64,000 nucleotides of DNA. Source: Perkinsus olseni (Eukaryota; Perkinsozoa; Perkinsida; Perkinsidae). Below the pieces are notes generated by a model. That model searched no databases. It saw nothing but the letters and a program-made list of their open reading frames with translations, and had not been told where the DNA came from. Position 1 is the stretch's first letter. Each line of letters starts with the position of its first letter. This document shows, piece after piece, positions 1 through 11,271 of this stretch. The stretch spans positions 42,589 through 106,588 of the forward strand of contig JABANP010000150.1 of the NCBI GenBank assembly GCA_013115135.1. The letters are read 5' to 3'. The position numbers were made by a program, and so were the translations under genes.

Positions 1-209
1 TGTACTAAAAGAAAGCTTATGACAGGCAGTCACCAAACAGTCGGCGTCCATAGTCGAAGTGACTCATCGTGCGTGCCAAAGAATCAGGAAAGACGCGCCA
101 AAAATGAAGATACTTCTGTGAAGGCCGAACCAACGAGCGAGAAAGTTGAACAACCACAGGGTCAGCTACCCGGACCACCGAAGCCACACAAACAACGATA
201 CCGAGACGA

Positions 210-1074
210 CTACGATCGCAATCCCGAAAGAATGCCATCTGAACGTGATGCCCTAGATGCTGTCATCGACGAGCCACTGCCATTGATACTCCTCCTCGCC
301 GGTGCTCCCATCGACCCCCCATTACATTGGCTCAATCTCGATGGCTTGGCGGCGGTGCTGCCTTCCTTCGCCTCATCAGCGTGTGGCATCTGTTTCCGGA
401 GCTCTTCAAAAAGATTCTTAGTACGCTGCCTGAGACAAGCATCGCCCCGTGATGGAAATACCCAGTACCCCTCCGCCAGTACTGTGCGTTCGACATGTGT
501 TGCCGCATGGCCCTCATCTTAGCCTCCTGGGCCTCTGCACGCGTACGCAGCTGCTCACCTGGTATCAGATACCTGCATAGCAACACCAACGATCATCGTC
601 ACGCGCCACGAAATTAGAGCTCCAACAGCCGGCCATCCCTGACCAAGCTAGGCAACACCTCCGCTGCGTGAGAGCGAATTATTCTTATCGGAAATGATAA
701 TCAGTGAAAGACCACACGAGATCCGCGGCCCTGTTGTTCCGAACTCCGTCACTGCGCCACGAAATTATTACTACCCTCGTTTTCGTCTTGCTCATATCAT
801 CCAAGGCCTTCTTCAACTCAGGGTCGCTCTCGGCGTCTTTTCGAACTTGCTCCATGACCTGCGGATTGTAAAAAACGCCGGGAGGAATTGAACCCACGAC
901 CTAGGCAATGCTAGTCAGCCGCTCTACCTGTCGGATAAACGAGGACTCGTTTCGCCGAGGCATGACGAAGACTGGCGGCGACCGGGCGGTGCGACCAACT
1001 ATTGCACTACTTGCGGCCAACTGACTTGCGAATGCCGCCGACCCAGACCGCATCATACAGGCCTTACTGAGCAT
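210..1074 (-). CDS. Possible Tim44-like mitochondrial protein (multi-exon)
   Basis: Exon 1 starts at 1074 with MLSKACMMRSGSAAF, a Met/Arg/Ser/Ala-rich start typical of a mitochondrial presequence, and runs to FIRQ at 928. Exon 2 (from 858) reads VMEQVRKDAESDPELKKALD, resembling the helical N-terminal segment of Tim44, the inner-membrane adaptor that docks mtHsp70 at the TIM23 channel. Later exons read AQEAKMRAMRQHMSNAQ, then (after a 53-nt intron) QRTKNLFEELRKQMPHADEA and a Ser/Ala-rich tail to a stop at 210-212. The tail could be spliced further left. At least two introns carry family A repeats and the first (859-927) is tRNA-like. I see no clear Tim44 C-terminal domain, so the name is tentative; exon structure is more certain than function. 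Confidence 0.4.
859..927 (-). repeat. tRNA-like intron (sense) in the Tim44-like gene
   Basis: This 69-nt intron begins GTAGAGCGGCTGAC, which reads as the second half of a tRNA D loop and D stem, continues through an anticodon-arm-like segment and a T arm with GGGTTCAATTCC, and ends in a T-rich stretch and CAG. Both flanking exons stay in frame when it is removed. Confidence 0.75.
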
Positions 1075-1238
1075 AATGGGGAGGAAAGAGAGGGAAGGAG
1101 GAGGAGGGAGAAAAAACAACAACTACCAGCAGCAAGTTCCCGATACAGCCAAGGGAGAATCTTAAACAACTACGCCAACTCAACCAGAGAATCTTTCAAG
1201 ATACCATCAACCATGATTCGACCGACCTCGGCCCTACC

Positions 1239-4200
1239 TCACCACCGAATTCTCTTCAGCTTCCGCAGGCCCCGCGCCACGGTCTGTGAGTATTTTTCTG
1301 ACACCTCTAGCTTCGCCTCGTAGGCAAGCAAGACCCATTCAAACACTACTGCCGCCGCCGGGTGAATCATAGCCACATCAGAGGAGCTCGCCATCCCCCG
1401 ACCTCGAAGATTCTCTATCACTTCCTGCATCGCTCCGTCGGACTTTTCTTCGCTTTTTTCAATTTTAGGAGCATACATCGCCATCTCCAAAATGAGCTCA
1501 TCGCCGAGCCCCAGGAGCTCCTGTCTGAGGGTTTGCCAGGGCAGAAGTCGGTCAACTCCCCCAGAGGAGGATCGGCAGACATGAGACGACCAAATGCACC
1601 ACCGGATGGGGCCTCGGCAAGGACTTGAGTTCTCTTAGATGATGCCTCTTGACGTTGCAGTTGACGGTGGATTCTACCGCGCGCCGCGAAATTGGACTGA
1701 TCTCATCGGCTATCGGAGGGGCGAGTTTGCCCAGTGATAGCAAAAGCGGTCTCGCGGGCATCTCGGAGGCAATTGGCGGGGAATCTTTTTGGATACTTTT
1801 GATGCACTCACGCATGCACATCACAGAGACATAAGATATTTCTGATAGCTCTGAAGGTTGGATCACAGCGGGTTGCCGCCACAGAGCGGGACAGGGGACT
1901 TTGTGTCGAAGATCCGGCCGAACTGAGAATGAAAATTTCCATCAACAAAGCTGGCCACCCTTCCTACTCACTGAAGACTGCGACACTTGCAAGCACTTGC
2001 AAAACTTGCATTTTCTCCAACAATCTCAATAACCTCTTCCTCAAAATATCCACCAGGTCATCCATAGCTTCCGCAGTGAAATAAGATACGCCCTCACTCT
2101 CACTACGGTGCTGGTTAAAGTAGGTTCTCCCATCGGAAGATATCGCACACCCGACGACCACCAATACCCCACTGAGAATGACGAGGGACTCCCTCCCAGC
2201 GAAGCACGCTAAATGGAAGGCTCATGACAGCCAGCAACTGGAATGAATACTTTATCGACCAGTAAGGCAGGAAGGACATCCCACACCTTTTGCCGCCCGA
2301 AATGACGCCGTTTTCCATTAGAACATTTCCGCTAATTCCCATCACGATCCCCTCCGACAGAGAAATCACAGCCTTCTAACCTGTCAAGATGTCCCTCCGC
2401 GGAAGCCGCCGCCAGGAAGGCCTCCACGATGTAATCAAACGCACAGTTGGTAACCTCCACTGATGAACTCATCTGATCGCCATCAACTGCCCCTACAGTG
2501 ACAAGGCGAAGATATCCTACTGCGCACAGCGAAGATTTATGCCACACCCGCCAACGATCCATTCTCGATTCCCAAGCCTCTGCGTCGTAGTAAGTTCGGA
2601 GGAGCTCCGCGACCGCAGAGCCTGCCCAAGGCAAACATAAAATAACCACTAGCCGCCAAAAATTCAATTTTCCGGCAAAAATTTTCAGATTTTGTCTATG
2701 AAACCGCGATATCAAGGCCCTAGCGCAAAATGGTGCGATAATAAATAATTTTTGTGAGCCACGCGAGTCAGAAGAAAATGGTAATCTCGCCCCCTTAGCA
2801 ACTCGGCATGTACTGCTGTCCAACGAAATTGATGGTAACGAGTAGAAGCCGGCAAGGCGGAAGGCTGATACTACCCGGTGGTGGCAACTTGCCAATGGAT
2901 GCTGAGGCGGTGAGGAAGGCGGGCTCTGATGACATATCTTAATAACTTGACAGATGCACGGGTCAACCTAAGATATCTCCCATTAGATCCACTTCAACTC
3001 GATACCTCGCCTCCAATAGAACAGCAACAACAAGGAGAACACATCTGAGCATGTATATTTCACTGGGAAGAAATCATCGCGAATCTTGCAATCTTGCTCC
3101 TCCTTGACAGATTCTCTCCGCGATCAACCCCAACTCTCTATTGCCTTCGGAACCCAACGCCCAGTTGCCACCCACACAAGCGTCGTCCAGAAAATTACCT
3201 TCCGAAAAATTTTCTGGTGGAAAATTTCCGCTTTTTACTACATTTTTCAAGAATTTTCCGTAAAATTTCTCCTCCTCGCTGCCCAACCGCCCCCACAGCT
3301 CGCACCTGAGATTATTAGTTTCCGAAAACGTCACGCGCCACAAAATTACCGAAATTGAAGATCTTTTGCCTCTCGCCAGGGCCGACCCGAAGATACCATA
3401 TCCAACAACATCCAAGAACCTTTGCAAGCCGTCATTGCCAAGTTGATTATTATCAAAGCTAACACGCTCGATGGCCGCAGACCCTCCCTCATCCTCAGCC
3501 AGCATCAGCAGCTGAACCTGCCTACTGTGATGACGGGAGGTGGTGAGAGAGCAATCCCTCGACCGACTATAAGATATCAATACCGGGAGCTCCCCTACGA
3601 CCGCACGGCGAAGGAATTTTATATTCACTTGTCTCCCCAATCGACCTATTCTCGGCCATGCGCCGACGCTGGGCTTGATGCAACTACTCTCTCGATCGTT
3701 TTATATTATTGTATACACCAATGTGCATACCACTCCACCTCCAACTTCCCAACAAATGCTACGTAACACCCCCTGATACACCAGCGACTAACACTCAGTA
3801 CCGAATCTACACTACGAGGTCTACCATCACCGAAGAGCTTCACGCGCCAACGCCATCCGGTAAACGCCTTCGAGGTCGCCTCTACCCGCACTACCATGCT
3901 GCCGAGTATTTCTCCGCCCTCAGCTCCGAGGATTCCCGCAACGGGCCACATTGAGGTGATGCAGACGAGGCAAGGATGAGTCCTCCGCTGATCGAGAGGT
4001 TGTCGATCTACTCCTGACAAACCTTGAGCCGGCCTGCCAAACAACACCGTTTGGCCTAGTGGTAGAGTGCTCAACCGCCATCACATAGATCCCGGGTTCT
4101 ACCCCACCTATTATCTCTTTAAATGCATCATTTCCCATCTCGCTATTGTCGCTCAGATCCAACCTCTTCAACTTTGGACACCTTCCCCTCAAAAAACTTC

Positions 4201-6488
4201 CCACCACCCCACCGCAGTCTGCCGTCAAACGCCTGCCAAAATCATCGATCGAAACTCGCTTCGCTCCGCTAAGAAAATATCCAAGCCACCTATCCTACAC
4301 AGCGCTGAGGTTGAGGACCACCAATTGAGGATAGTCTCCAGATAGCAAAGATTGTAATCTCCTTCGACCAACAAACGCGCTGCTTCTGGAGACGTCCAGG
4401 ATCTCCAAGGTGGTATCTGACCCGACATCCTTGCTCATCACGGAAAAAAAGATACGCCATGCGGCGCTTATTAGCTTCTCATCGAATCGTGTTACTCCCG
4501 AATACATGCCGAGAAGAAAACGATCAAAATCGATCACGCGATCGATTTCCAGCCTCGACGTGGCCCGTCTTATTACGGCTGCTCTCCCCTATCACCGACA
4601 ACATCTCTTCCGGTGACAAATTGATAAACCTCAGTTTCTTGAGGCGTATCTTAGGTTGATCCTGGCCTTCCACGAAGAGTCTAGATTCCTCCACACTCTC
4701 TTCCGCATTCTCCGACATCACCTCAACATATCGCCGCACTGTAAGGTCCAACTAAAGCCGACAAGATTCCCACCGGGCGAGCGAGATTTACATTCGAACA
4801 AACTGAGTTTTTCGCAATATTATGCCACCTCATCGCATCACTTACTACCTCTTCAAGGGTCGATGACGCTCGCTTGATTATCTCTCCAAGCCACCCAAGA
4901 TACTCCCGCCGGGCGGATATCAAACTCCCACAAGATTCCATAGTAACCGCCAACTTCTTCAACTTGGGCAGACGGCCACGAGAACCGGTAAGGAGATGAT
5001 GGAGAGCGTCAACGCTCTGAGGAAGATAAAAAATTTTTCCCGGAAAAATCCACTACAGAACCCACTACTTGAGCGGCTGCAAAGTTGACGGTGACATTCT
5101 CCCTCTTTCGCAAATGTCGCAAAAATAATAAATTGTTTTTTCGCTAAATTTACCCATTTTTTCCTATTTTCCCAAAATTTGTCCGAATAAAATTTCACCA
5201 CAATACCTCCCGTACAATATCGTCTCTAAAATCAGTCGAGCTCAAGAAGGTAACCCGACCGGCAGGCTACATTATACACTACGTAATAAACCATCACCAT
5301 CTCTTAGCGGAGCGAAGCAGTCCACATTTCTACTTTTAAATGGGCACTCTGGAGGAGTTGCCAGTCGAGACGCATCTTCATGCAGTCCTCGTCTTCTATA
5401 AAGTGAACAACTTCCCACCTTCCATCTAACCAATATTGAGGAAATGCAAGATTGCAAGATTTTCCTCTATTACTATCATCCACGCCGAGCCTTCAACATG
5501 AGACGCTCGCCTGGCCCAGCCTGTAGAAGTCAGCTGAGGTCATATACTCCGCTACCACCTACACCCACGCTCTAGCAAGAGCAAATCTTGCAATCTTGCA
5601 TTTTCTCAATTTACCTCGGCAGCCATTCTAAATGCCTGCTGCAAAAGTCCTTCTCCGAACCGACACGCCCACTCAGACTTCGCCTGAAATGACGTAGAAG
5701 AGCAATCCTCAACGACAACGAAAAAAATTTCACACAAAAATCGGACCAAAAATTTCCCTCACCGTTCGCTGCCTTCAGCTGAATTTTACTACTCAGCAGC
5801 AAGAGAAGAAACAAGATCTACACAAATGAGAATCCTCAAGTCAAGTTCGTGTATAGCGTAGCTGCTTGTCATAATATAAATGAAAAAAAATAAATTTTTC
5901 CCGTCATAATTTGCGGGGGATGGTGACGAGTTTTTCGAGCAAGATGGAGGAGCTCGAGGGAAAAGCGTATAACAACGCTGAGCAATGAAACCCTCACAAA
6001 AATCTGAAAATTGGGGAAAACTGTGAAGTTTTCCGGAAAAACATGAAAACGCAAAAAGATACAATACGCCCAATTTGGATGATTATGATGCTGAATACAG
6101 CTGACCCAAGAACCTCCCCCCTTCTCGGGTGTACTACTCACCTGTTTGAGGGCCCCTTCAAGCAACAAGACATCCCTCCTCTCTAGTGCCACTCTCTTCA
6201 TCGTAGCCTCCAGCTGCTGCCGAGCAGTGGTTAATAACTGTACCGTAGCATAAGGATGATAACAGGGCAACGCAGTTTGAACAATCTCCCATTTTTGTTG
6301 TGAAGAAAATTTCGACCATTCACCCTCGCGCGCCACGAAATTATTACCTTCTCCTTTCGCTGTATATAATCGGCCAAGTCCTGATCACTGATGGTCCGTA
6401 TCGGATGATTGCCGTCCAGCAGCTCGGTGAGGGCCTCCGGGAGGCCGTAGCGGCGGCGCTCCGATACAGTCGGGAGAGGTGGCTTCAT
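1239..6488 (-). CDS. Large leucine-rich-repeat protein, multi-exon
   Basis: A long series of minus-strand exons reads as one gene. The start at 6488 gives MKPPLPTVSERRRYGLPEAL and continues to ADYIQRKEK; a family A intron follows, then IVQTALPCYHPYATVQLL. Further exons include AFRMAAE plus VVAEYMTSADFYRLGQ (5.4-5.7 kb) and VVHFIEDEDCMKMRLDWQLL (5.3-5.4 kb). From about 5.0 kb leftward the exons carry leucine-rich repeats: LPKLKKLAVTMESC, TLEILDVSRSSAFVG with YPQLVVLNLSAV, CPKLKRLDLSDNSEMGNDAF, LPRLHHLNVARC and AAIERVSFDNNQLGNDGLQR, in the style of ribonuclease-inhibitor or GALA repeats. The last open exons (VVFEWVLLAYEAKLEVSEKY) stop at 1239. No catalytic domain was seen. It may be a scaffold or receptor, or two genes; several exon joins are unresolved. 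Confidence 0.5.
4034..4107 (+). repeat. tRNA-like sequence lying antisense in an LRR-gene intron
   Basis: On the plus strand this stretch holds an A-box-like TGGCCTAGTGGTAGAGTGC and, 33 nt on, a B-box-like CCGGGTTCTACCCC, about 60 nt of tRNA-Gly-like sequence without a matching 5' acceptor strand. In the minus-strand LRR gene it forms a 74-nt GT-AG intron between KEIIG and AGSR. Confidence 0.7.
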
Positions 6489-6650
6489 AATAGATATAAA
6501 AATAAGAAACAACTTGGTATGACAGCCCACTTTCACTATCACGGTCACTTCAAAAAAGCCTTCCGCGCGGTACTGGGAGTCTCAAAAGGTGGCCAGGGAG
6601 TATGTGTGTAGGCCTGTAGTCCAACGCCACCGGTAGTACCGGTTAGGTTG

Positions 6651-7032
6651 TTAGATTTGCCTCTCAGATAAGCGCTCAAAGAGAGCGTTGTCCACGGTCT
6701 TATATACGGCGATTCTCGGACGGGCTGCCATTGAGATTCGACCAACCAATACCGTGTACGCTGCGGCAGAGTTGATGGGGAGAGCAGAGAGAGCAAAACG
6801 ATCGAACAACCAACCCTTCCATCAATAACACGGGTAACCTCAAGATACGCCGAAATAGCCTCCAATGGCGGGGGACATCAGATTCATCATAATCATCATC
6901 AGCATGGTGAGGGTCATCAGCCTCCTTCAACAGGGACTCCTCTCTCACAGGATCGACAATCCGCAAAGATACGCCCTTGCTCAGCGGCAAAAACTTCGCT
7001 CCGCTAGATTCATTCTCAATTTCCTCGCTCAT
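6651..7032 (-). CDS. Small unknown protein, two exons
   Basis: The frame from 7032 reads MSEEIENESSGAKF, then VREESLLKEADDPHHADDDY and DVPRHWRLFRR. Removing an intron that starts GTATCTTGAGGTTACC (family B-like) and ends CTGCCGCAG joins this in phase to PYTVLVGRISMAARPRIAV and KTVDNALFERLSERQI, then a stop at 6651-6653. The product of about 98 residues has an acidic middle and a basic, possibly amphipathic C-terminus. I do not recognise the family. The SSGAKF segment spans a family C motif (GCGGAGCGAAG), so part of exon 1 might be another short intron. It lies just downstream of DNAAF11 and upstream of the LRR gene on the same strand. Confidence 0.45.
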
Positions 7033-7123
7033 TCCAGAGCTTGACGGGACTTGAGGTGGGGGACCAGTCTACGGAGGAAACTTGCAGTCACTTGCTCTCT
7101 TGCTCGATTCCTCAACGCTCGAT

Positions 7124-9677
7124 CTATACCACCTTCGCTTCGCCGTTTCTCCGATCATTCTTGTCGCTCTCTTTCACCCGTAGGAATCCCGATCGGTCCG
7201 CACGCGGCATTTCTATCCTGAAATGAGAAAATATGCCGCATGGAAGGATCGAACCAGGGACCTCCCTATATGAAGACCAGCACACGAACCTGTTGACGTA
7301 TCCCACCTCAAAGCACCCGTTGTACTGCTCCGTTTCACTGTAGACGCGTGCACTACGACCTCACACGGCGTCCTCAACTGCGTCAGCTTCTCCTTGATGA
7401 TACACCTACCGCGACCATCCAGGATCTAGGGGAAGTTATGGTATGCACGCATGCACAAAAGATACCTGACGTAATTGGGTTGAACGTCCACGTCTATCAG
7501 GCTCGTCTCCAGGAAAGCCGGCACATGTATTTCCATGATCACCATTCCAGGCGTACCGAACTCATCAATATGGAAGTTATATTTACCCTCATTACACTGC
7601 CGTATCTAAACCCGAAGGTCCCTGGTTCGAACCCCAGCGCCGTCAACAAAAAAGAGGCCACTACCTCCCCTCGCTGATTCATAGGCTCCGGCACTCTACG
7701 CGGTGGTTTCGGTTCCAAACCTATTATTAAACATTCTTAGCGGAGCGAAGCACCTCCTTTTACCAAGCCTTTTCTTCTCCCTTTTCTCCTTCTCCTCCTT
7801 AGCCGCCGCTTGCTCTCGGTACATCTCCAGACGGGACTCGACCGTGTATGCATCTGCAAGATGGAAATAATAGTTTCAACCATTACTCTATTGTGTCAGT
7901 AACTCAACTTATTTTTTCCACACCCATAGAAAATTTTCTCCTTTTTTCAACTATTTCGTTTTTTCCATATTTTTTCAATTTTTCCATTTTTCCCTTTTTT
8001 CCCACATTATTTCCAAATTTTTTTCCATTTACTTTTTTTCCCTATTTCCCATATTTTTTTCCTATTTTCCCGTCTTTTTTCCATATTATTCAATTTTCTC
8101 CATATTTGTTTTTTTCATATTTTCCAATTATTTCCTTTTTTTATTTTTCATGACGATCCCAATTCTTTTATATTTATGTTTTTTTCGATATTTCCCAACT
8201 TTTCTATCTTTCACTACTCGTTTACACTATTACAAACATCATTCGAGAGCAGCAACAGCTCACTTTCAAAACGATGGTGATAGAAGAGGTTCTCACTTCG
8301 GCAAGATTATTACCAAAATTTCACCTAACTATTACTGGGGCGACACCGATCCCCGGGGAGCACCATCGACCGAGGCGATCAATATCAATACCGTAACTTC
8401 ACTAAATCACAAGTATCCGAGTCATGCCATCGATACTTTGGTCACGTAATTGCTTTGTGATCCCTCCGTTGATTCAAAAGATATCTCACTATCACACCCT
8501 AGTACTCGACGAGGTCGAAAGATTCTCCTCATCAGTCTCTTCAGTAGGTCCAGACAATCAGGAATAACGTCTCGTTGATGTATAGATTTGTCGGGTGCGA
8601 CCAAATAATCAATACCACACCTTCACCAAATCCTGTTACCTTCATGCGGTTTGATGCCATGCTCTCTTTCGTAGTTCTTCTTCTTTAATAGAATAATCCG
8701 ACAACTTCTCCAACTCCTTTTCAAGCATCGGAAGATCTCTTTTGGCCTGAACCATAATCGACCTAAGATATTCTTCCGCGTGCGCCCCAAGACCTGGATC
8801 CTCTCGCTCGGAGTAACCAGAGTGCCGTCCAGCTGCAGCAAGCCAGGCAGTCTCGCCACCACGTACTTCCTAAAAAGGAAGTCACCACTCGAGCACGATT
8901 AGCGGAAGTTGTGGTATGAGATATCACTACCTCGCCTTCGGCCAGTCCATGCAGGGGTTTCCCAGAAGATACAAATCTTCAAGATTATAATTACACTGAA
9001 ACGGCCAGCGAAGAATCTATCATGTGCATGCGTGCAAAAGATACCTCCAAATTAGTAATGGAATCTTTCAAGTTCTCAATGTCAATGAAGTTCACAGTCA
9101 AGTCCAGCTTCCTCAAACTCTCACAACGCTCCAATCCTAACAAGAACACCACCAGCTCCTACTTCCGTCACGCGCCACGAAATTACTCCTCCCAAGGAGC
9201 TCAGAGATCTTCGCGCCAGTCATTTGACAACATTTCAAAGTTCACCACGGTGCACCCGGGTTCGATTCCCCCAGCTACTACCCTCGATTTTTTCTATATT
9301 ATTCACAGCAACGTTAAGATATTCCAACTCCTTGAGTTTGTTAAGATTCTCCAACCTCCCAATGACGTTGTTCTGCAGCAGAAGTATCTTGATCCTCCGG
9401 CACCGGTTCCCCAGGCACTTCTCGATTTTTTCTATCTCTTCTTGGTGCAGTGCTACCTGAAAGATGGTCCATACCATCCACAAAGAATTTCGTGGCGCGC
9501 GGTCAGAACGGAGAAGTCCATCCGCAGTGTCAGCTCATCCGTATCGTGCAAGAGTCGAGCTAAGATACCACCTTGAAGTATCTTTCCAACCTCATCTATT
9601 ACCTCCTCGAGATCAGCCAAGATTCCCTCGTTATGCTCCGCGCGTTTCCTAATCAACTCCTCCGTTAGCGGTGGCAT
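7124..9677 (-). CDS. DNAAF11: DNAAF11 / LRRC6, axonemal dynein assembly factor
   Basis: A cytoplasmic factor that helps preassemble the dynein arms of motile cilia and flagella. The start at 9677 gives MPPLTEELIRKRAEHNEG, matching the LRRC6 opening. Exon 2 (about 9292-9456) holds LRRs: CRRIKILLLQNNVIG, LENLNKLKELEYLNVAVNNI. Then LRKLDLTVNFIDIENLKDSI, DLYLLGNPCMDWPKA, and the LRR cap YVVARLPGLLQLDGTLVTPS. The helical linker reads LEKELEKLSDYSIKEEE. The C-terminal CS/p23-like part carries FHIDEFGTPGMVIMEIHVP, FLETSLIDVDVQPNYVR and the family signature STTGALRIEMPRA; it stops at 7124. There are at least seven introns, including tRNA-like ones in both orientations and family A copies. The splice sites are well fixed by conservation. 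It implies a flagellated life stage. Confidence 0.9.
7218..7306 (-). repeat. tRNA-like intron (sense) near the 3' end of DNAAF11
   Basis: An 89-nt GT-AG intron lies inside the conserved STTGAL-RIEMPRA junction. Its sequence reads GTGGGATACGTCAACAGG at the D-arm end, then a T arm with GGTCCCTGGTTCGATCC, then a T-rich tail ending TTTCAG: almost an entire tRNA body in gene orientation. Confidence 0.8.
7583..7670 (+). repeat. tRNA T-arm sequence antisense in a DNAAF11 intron
   Basis: The plus strand reads AGGTCCCTGGTTCGAACCCC at about 7616-7635, a canonical T arm. In the minus-strand gene it sits in the intron before the exon encoding GKYNFHIDEFG. Approximate ends. Confidence 0.65.
7905..8215. 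repeat. Pyrimidine-rich low-complexity tract in a DNAAF11 intron
   Basis: About 300 bp of T-runs broken by single C or A bases (TTTTTTCCATATTTTT type) on the plus strand, hence A-rich on the coding strand of DNAAF11. It falls in the long intron between the linker and the CS-like domain. No exon was found in it. Confidence 0.8.
9192..9290 (+). repeat. tRNA T-arm sequence antisense in a DNAAF11 intron, next to a family A copy
   Basis: The plus strand reads GTGCACCCGGGTTCGATTCC at about 9250. In the minus-strand gene it lies in the intron between VNNIEKIEG and the LDLTVNFI exon. The same intron also carries a family A copy at about 9170-9186, so two different repeat families share one intron. 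Confidence 0.65.
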
Positions 9678-9781
9678 GAAGGACAAAATCGACAACCCCT
9701 GCCGGAGACCGTCCACTGACTAGAATAACCCGAGAGGCACTCAGAAGGAGAGAGAAAAGCTACATACGACGAGTCAGACAG

Positions 9782-10421
9782 TCACATGCCGAAGACTCTG
9801 TAAAGCAGTGCAAAAAACATCGCCGCGCCAGCTCCGAACATCGCGCTGTTACCTGAGGGTTGGGGAGGTCTCCGCGACGACCGAACGATGAGTCTCCCAG
9901 AAGGCCCACCTAGCGCCCTCATGAGGGTCTCAGGCTTGCCGCTACCGATGGGAGTGGTTGCATTAGACCTAGGATGCCACCAGTACCTGATAAATATGCT
10001 CTTGCGAGGATTTGAACCCGCGACCTCCCTCGTATGAGCCAAAGCCTCTACCGTCCCGACTAAAGTTGAGTATTACACCCCTCCGGAGTTGACATCTCGA
10101 ATTGGCAGCCAAGAATCTTCCTCTTTCGCCTTATCGACCACAGACTGCGGGATGCTGTCCGCTGAATAGAGCTTGTTGGAATCCTCAGGGGGAGCCCACT
10201 GACAAAGTTGGGGGAGGAGTGGTATGAGCGCACCCCCACCTCGATACTACCGGTTGGTTCGCCTCCGGAGGGGCCTTGTACGTGAGCCCTCCTTTGATAT
10301 CACCGCTCGACTTCCTCTTCGTACAGAAACTTCTCCCCTCCCCCCACAGAGAAATCGACCGGTTGAAAGAACAGCCGGTCAGAAGCCGCAAACCTGACGG
10401 GACAAAATCCGGGTAGATCAT
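9782..10421 (-). CDS. Unknown small protein with hydrophobic C-terminal tail
   Basis: Exons read KRKSSGDIKGGLTYKAPPEA, then after a short intron APPEDSNKLYSADSIPQSVV and DKAKEEDSWLPIRDVNS. A tRNA-like intron (9987-10078) follows, then a final exon with PETLMRALGGPSGRLIVRSS and a hydrophobic stretch MFGAGAAMFFALLYRVFGM at the C-terminus, stop at 9782-9784. The tail could be a membrane anchor. Its 5' end is unresolved: an open stretch at 10509-10838 containing TDLVVLFLLLGTTWTLGG may be an upstream exon. It ends only about 100 bp upstream of DNAAF11. Family not recognised; the reading phase across the tRNA-like intron is not settled. Confidence 0.4.
9987..10078 (-). repeat. tRNA-like intron (sense)
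   Basis: On the minus strand it reads TTTAGTCGGGACGGTAGAGG (D arm), an anticodon-arm-like part, then GGTCGCGGGTTCAAATCCTC (T arm), and ends TTTATCAG. GT-AG ends are inferred from the neighbouring exons of the small hydrophobic-tail gene. Confidence 0.65.
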
Positions 10422-10839
10422 AGCAAGCCTATGATACAGGGCATGGCCCTACGAGCTGTAATAAGTCATTATAATAAAATAGTGAGTTTCCGTAATGAAG
10501 TACCGCCGTCATTGAGACAACGCCTGAGATTCATAAGGGGTCAGGCATCCGCCAAGAGTCCACGTGGTACCCAGAAGAAGAAAAAGCACTACGAGATCAG
10601 TGCCAACGCTTCTCAACCTCGTGAAGAAAAACGTCCCATCCCGACGGAGCCAGCCCCGAAGAGGTATCTTCGGCCCACGCATTGAATTCATTCTAAAATC
10701 ACGTGGCGGGTAAGAATTGATGCAACGAGTGCAGCAGCCAATAGTCAATACCACACCACTCCCAACTCCTTCAGCTTCACTGCTACACCTCCCTGACCTA
10801 AAGATACTTCTAAATTCTTCGCCGTGCGAGTTATACAAT

Positions 10840-11271
10840 GATCCCTAGTCAGAAAGCCATCATCTTTGAACCCTCTCATTTTGCCTTTACTACGATCACC
10901 ATGAGTTGGCCACTATAAAGTACATTCCGCAGGCCCCATGAAAGACGGGCCTGCAGACCGGGGCAAAACGCGGGTGCCGTGTTCTCCGGTCTCAGTCGGC
11001 TTCTAACAACCCCTAGTGATCCTTCCGACACCTCGTCCCTTTGGACCACAGAAGCGACACCGCCGTCACCCAGCCAGTACTACCACTCGCGTAGCTGCTC
11101 AGTCGTCCTACGGTTTGGATGGGAAGCCGAGGCATCAGTACGGGAAGAAAATAAAAAACAAAATTGCAAACTTGCAGCGAATCGCTCCGCCGTTGAGGAA
11201 GTGCAAGTGTTCGTAAGTGCGCAAGATTCGAGCACACTTCCCTTTGTCCAGCTCCCATCTTCCAGCTCAAC
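10840..11271. other. Intergenic region upstream of amt
   Basis: No convincing exon was found. The region lies between leftward-transcribed material and the rightward amt gene, so it should hold the amt promoter and perhaps a 5' untranslated exon. No TATA-like or other motif could be assigned with confidence. A GCAGGCC/GGCCTGC inverted repeat flanks about 10931-10955. Confidence 0.4.
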
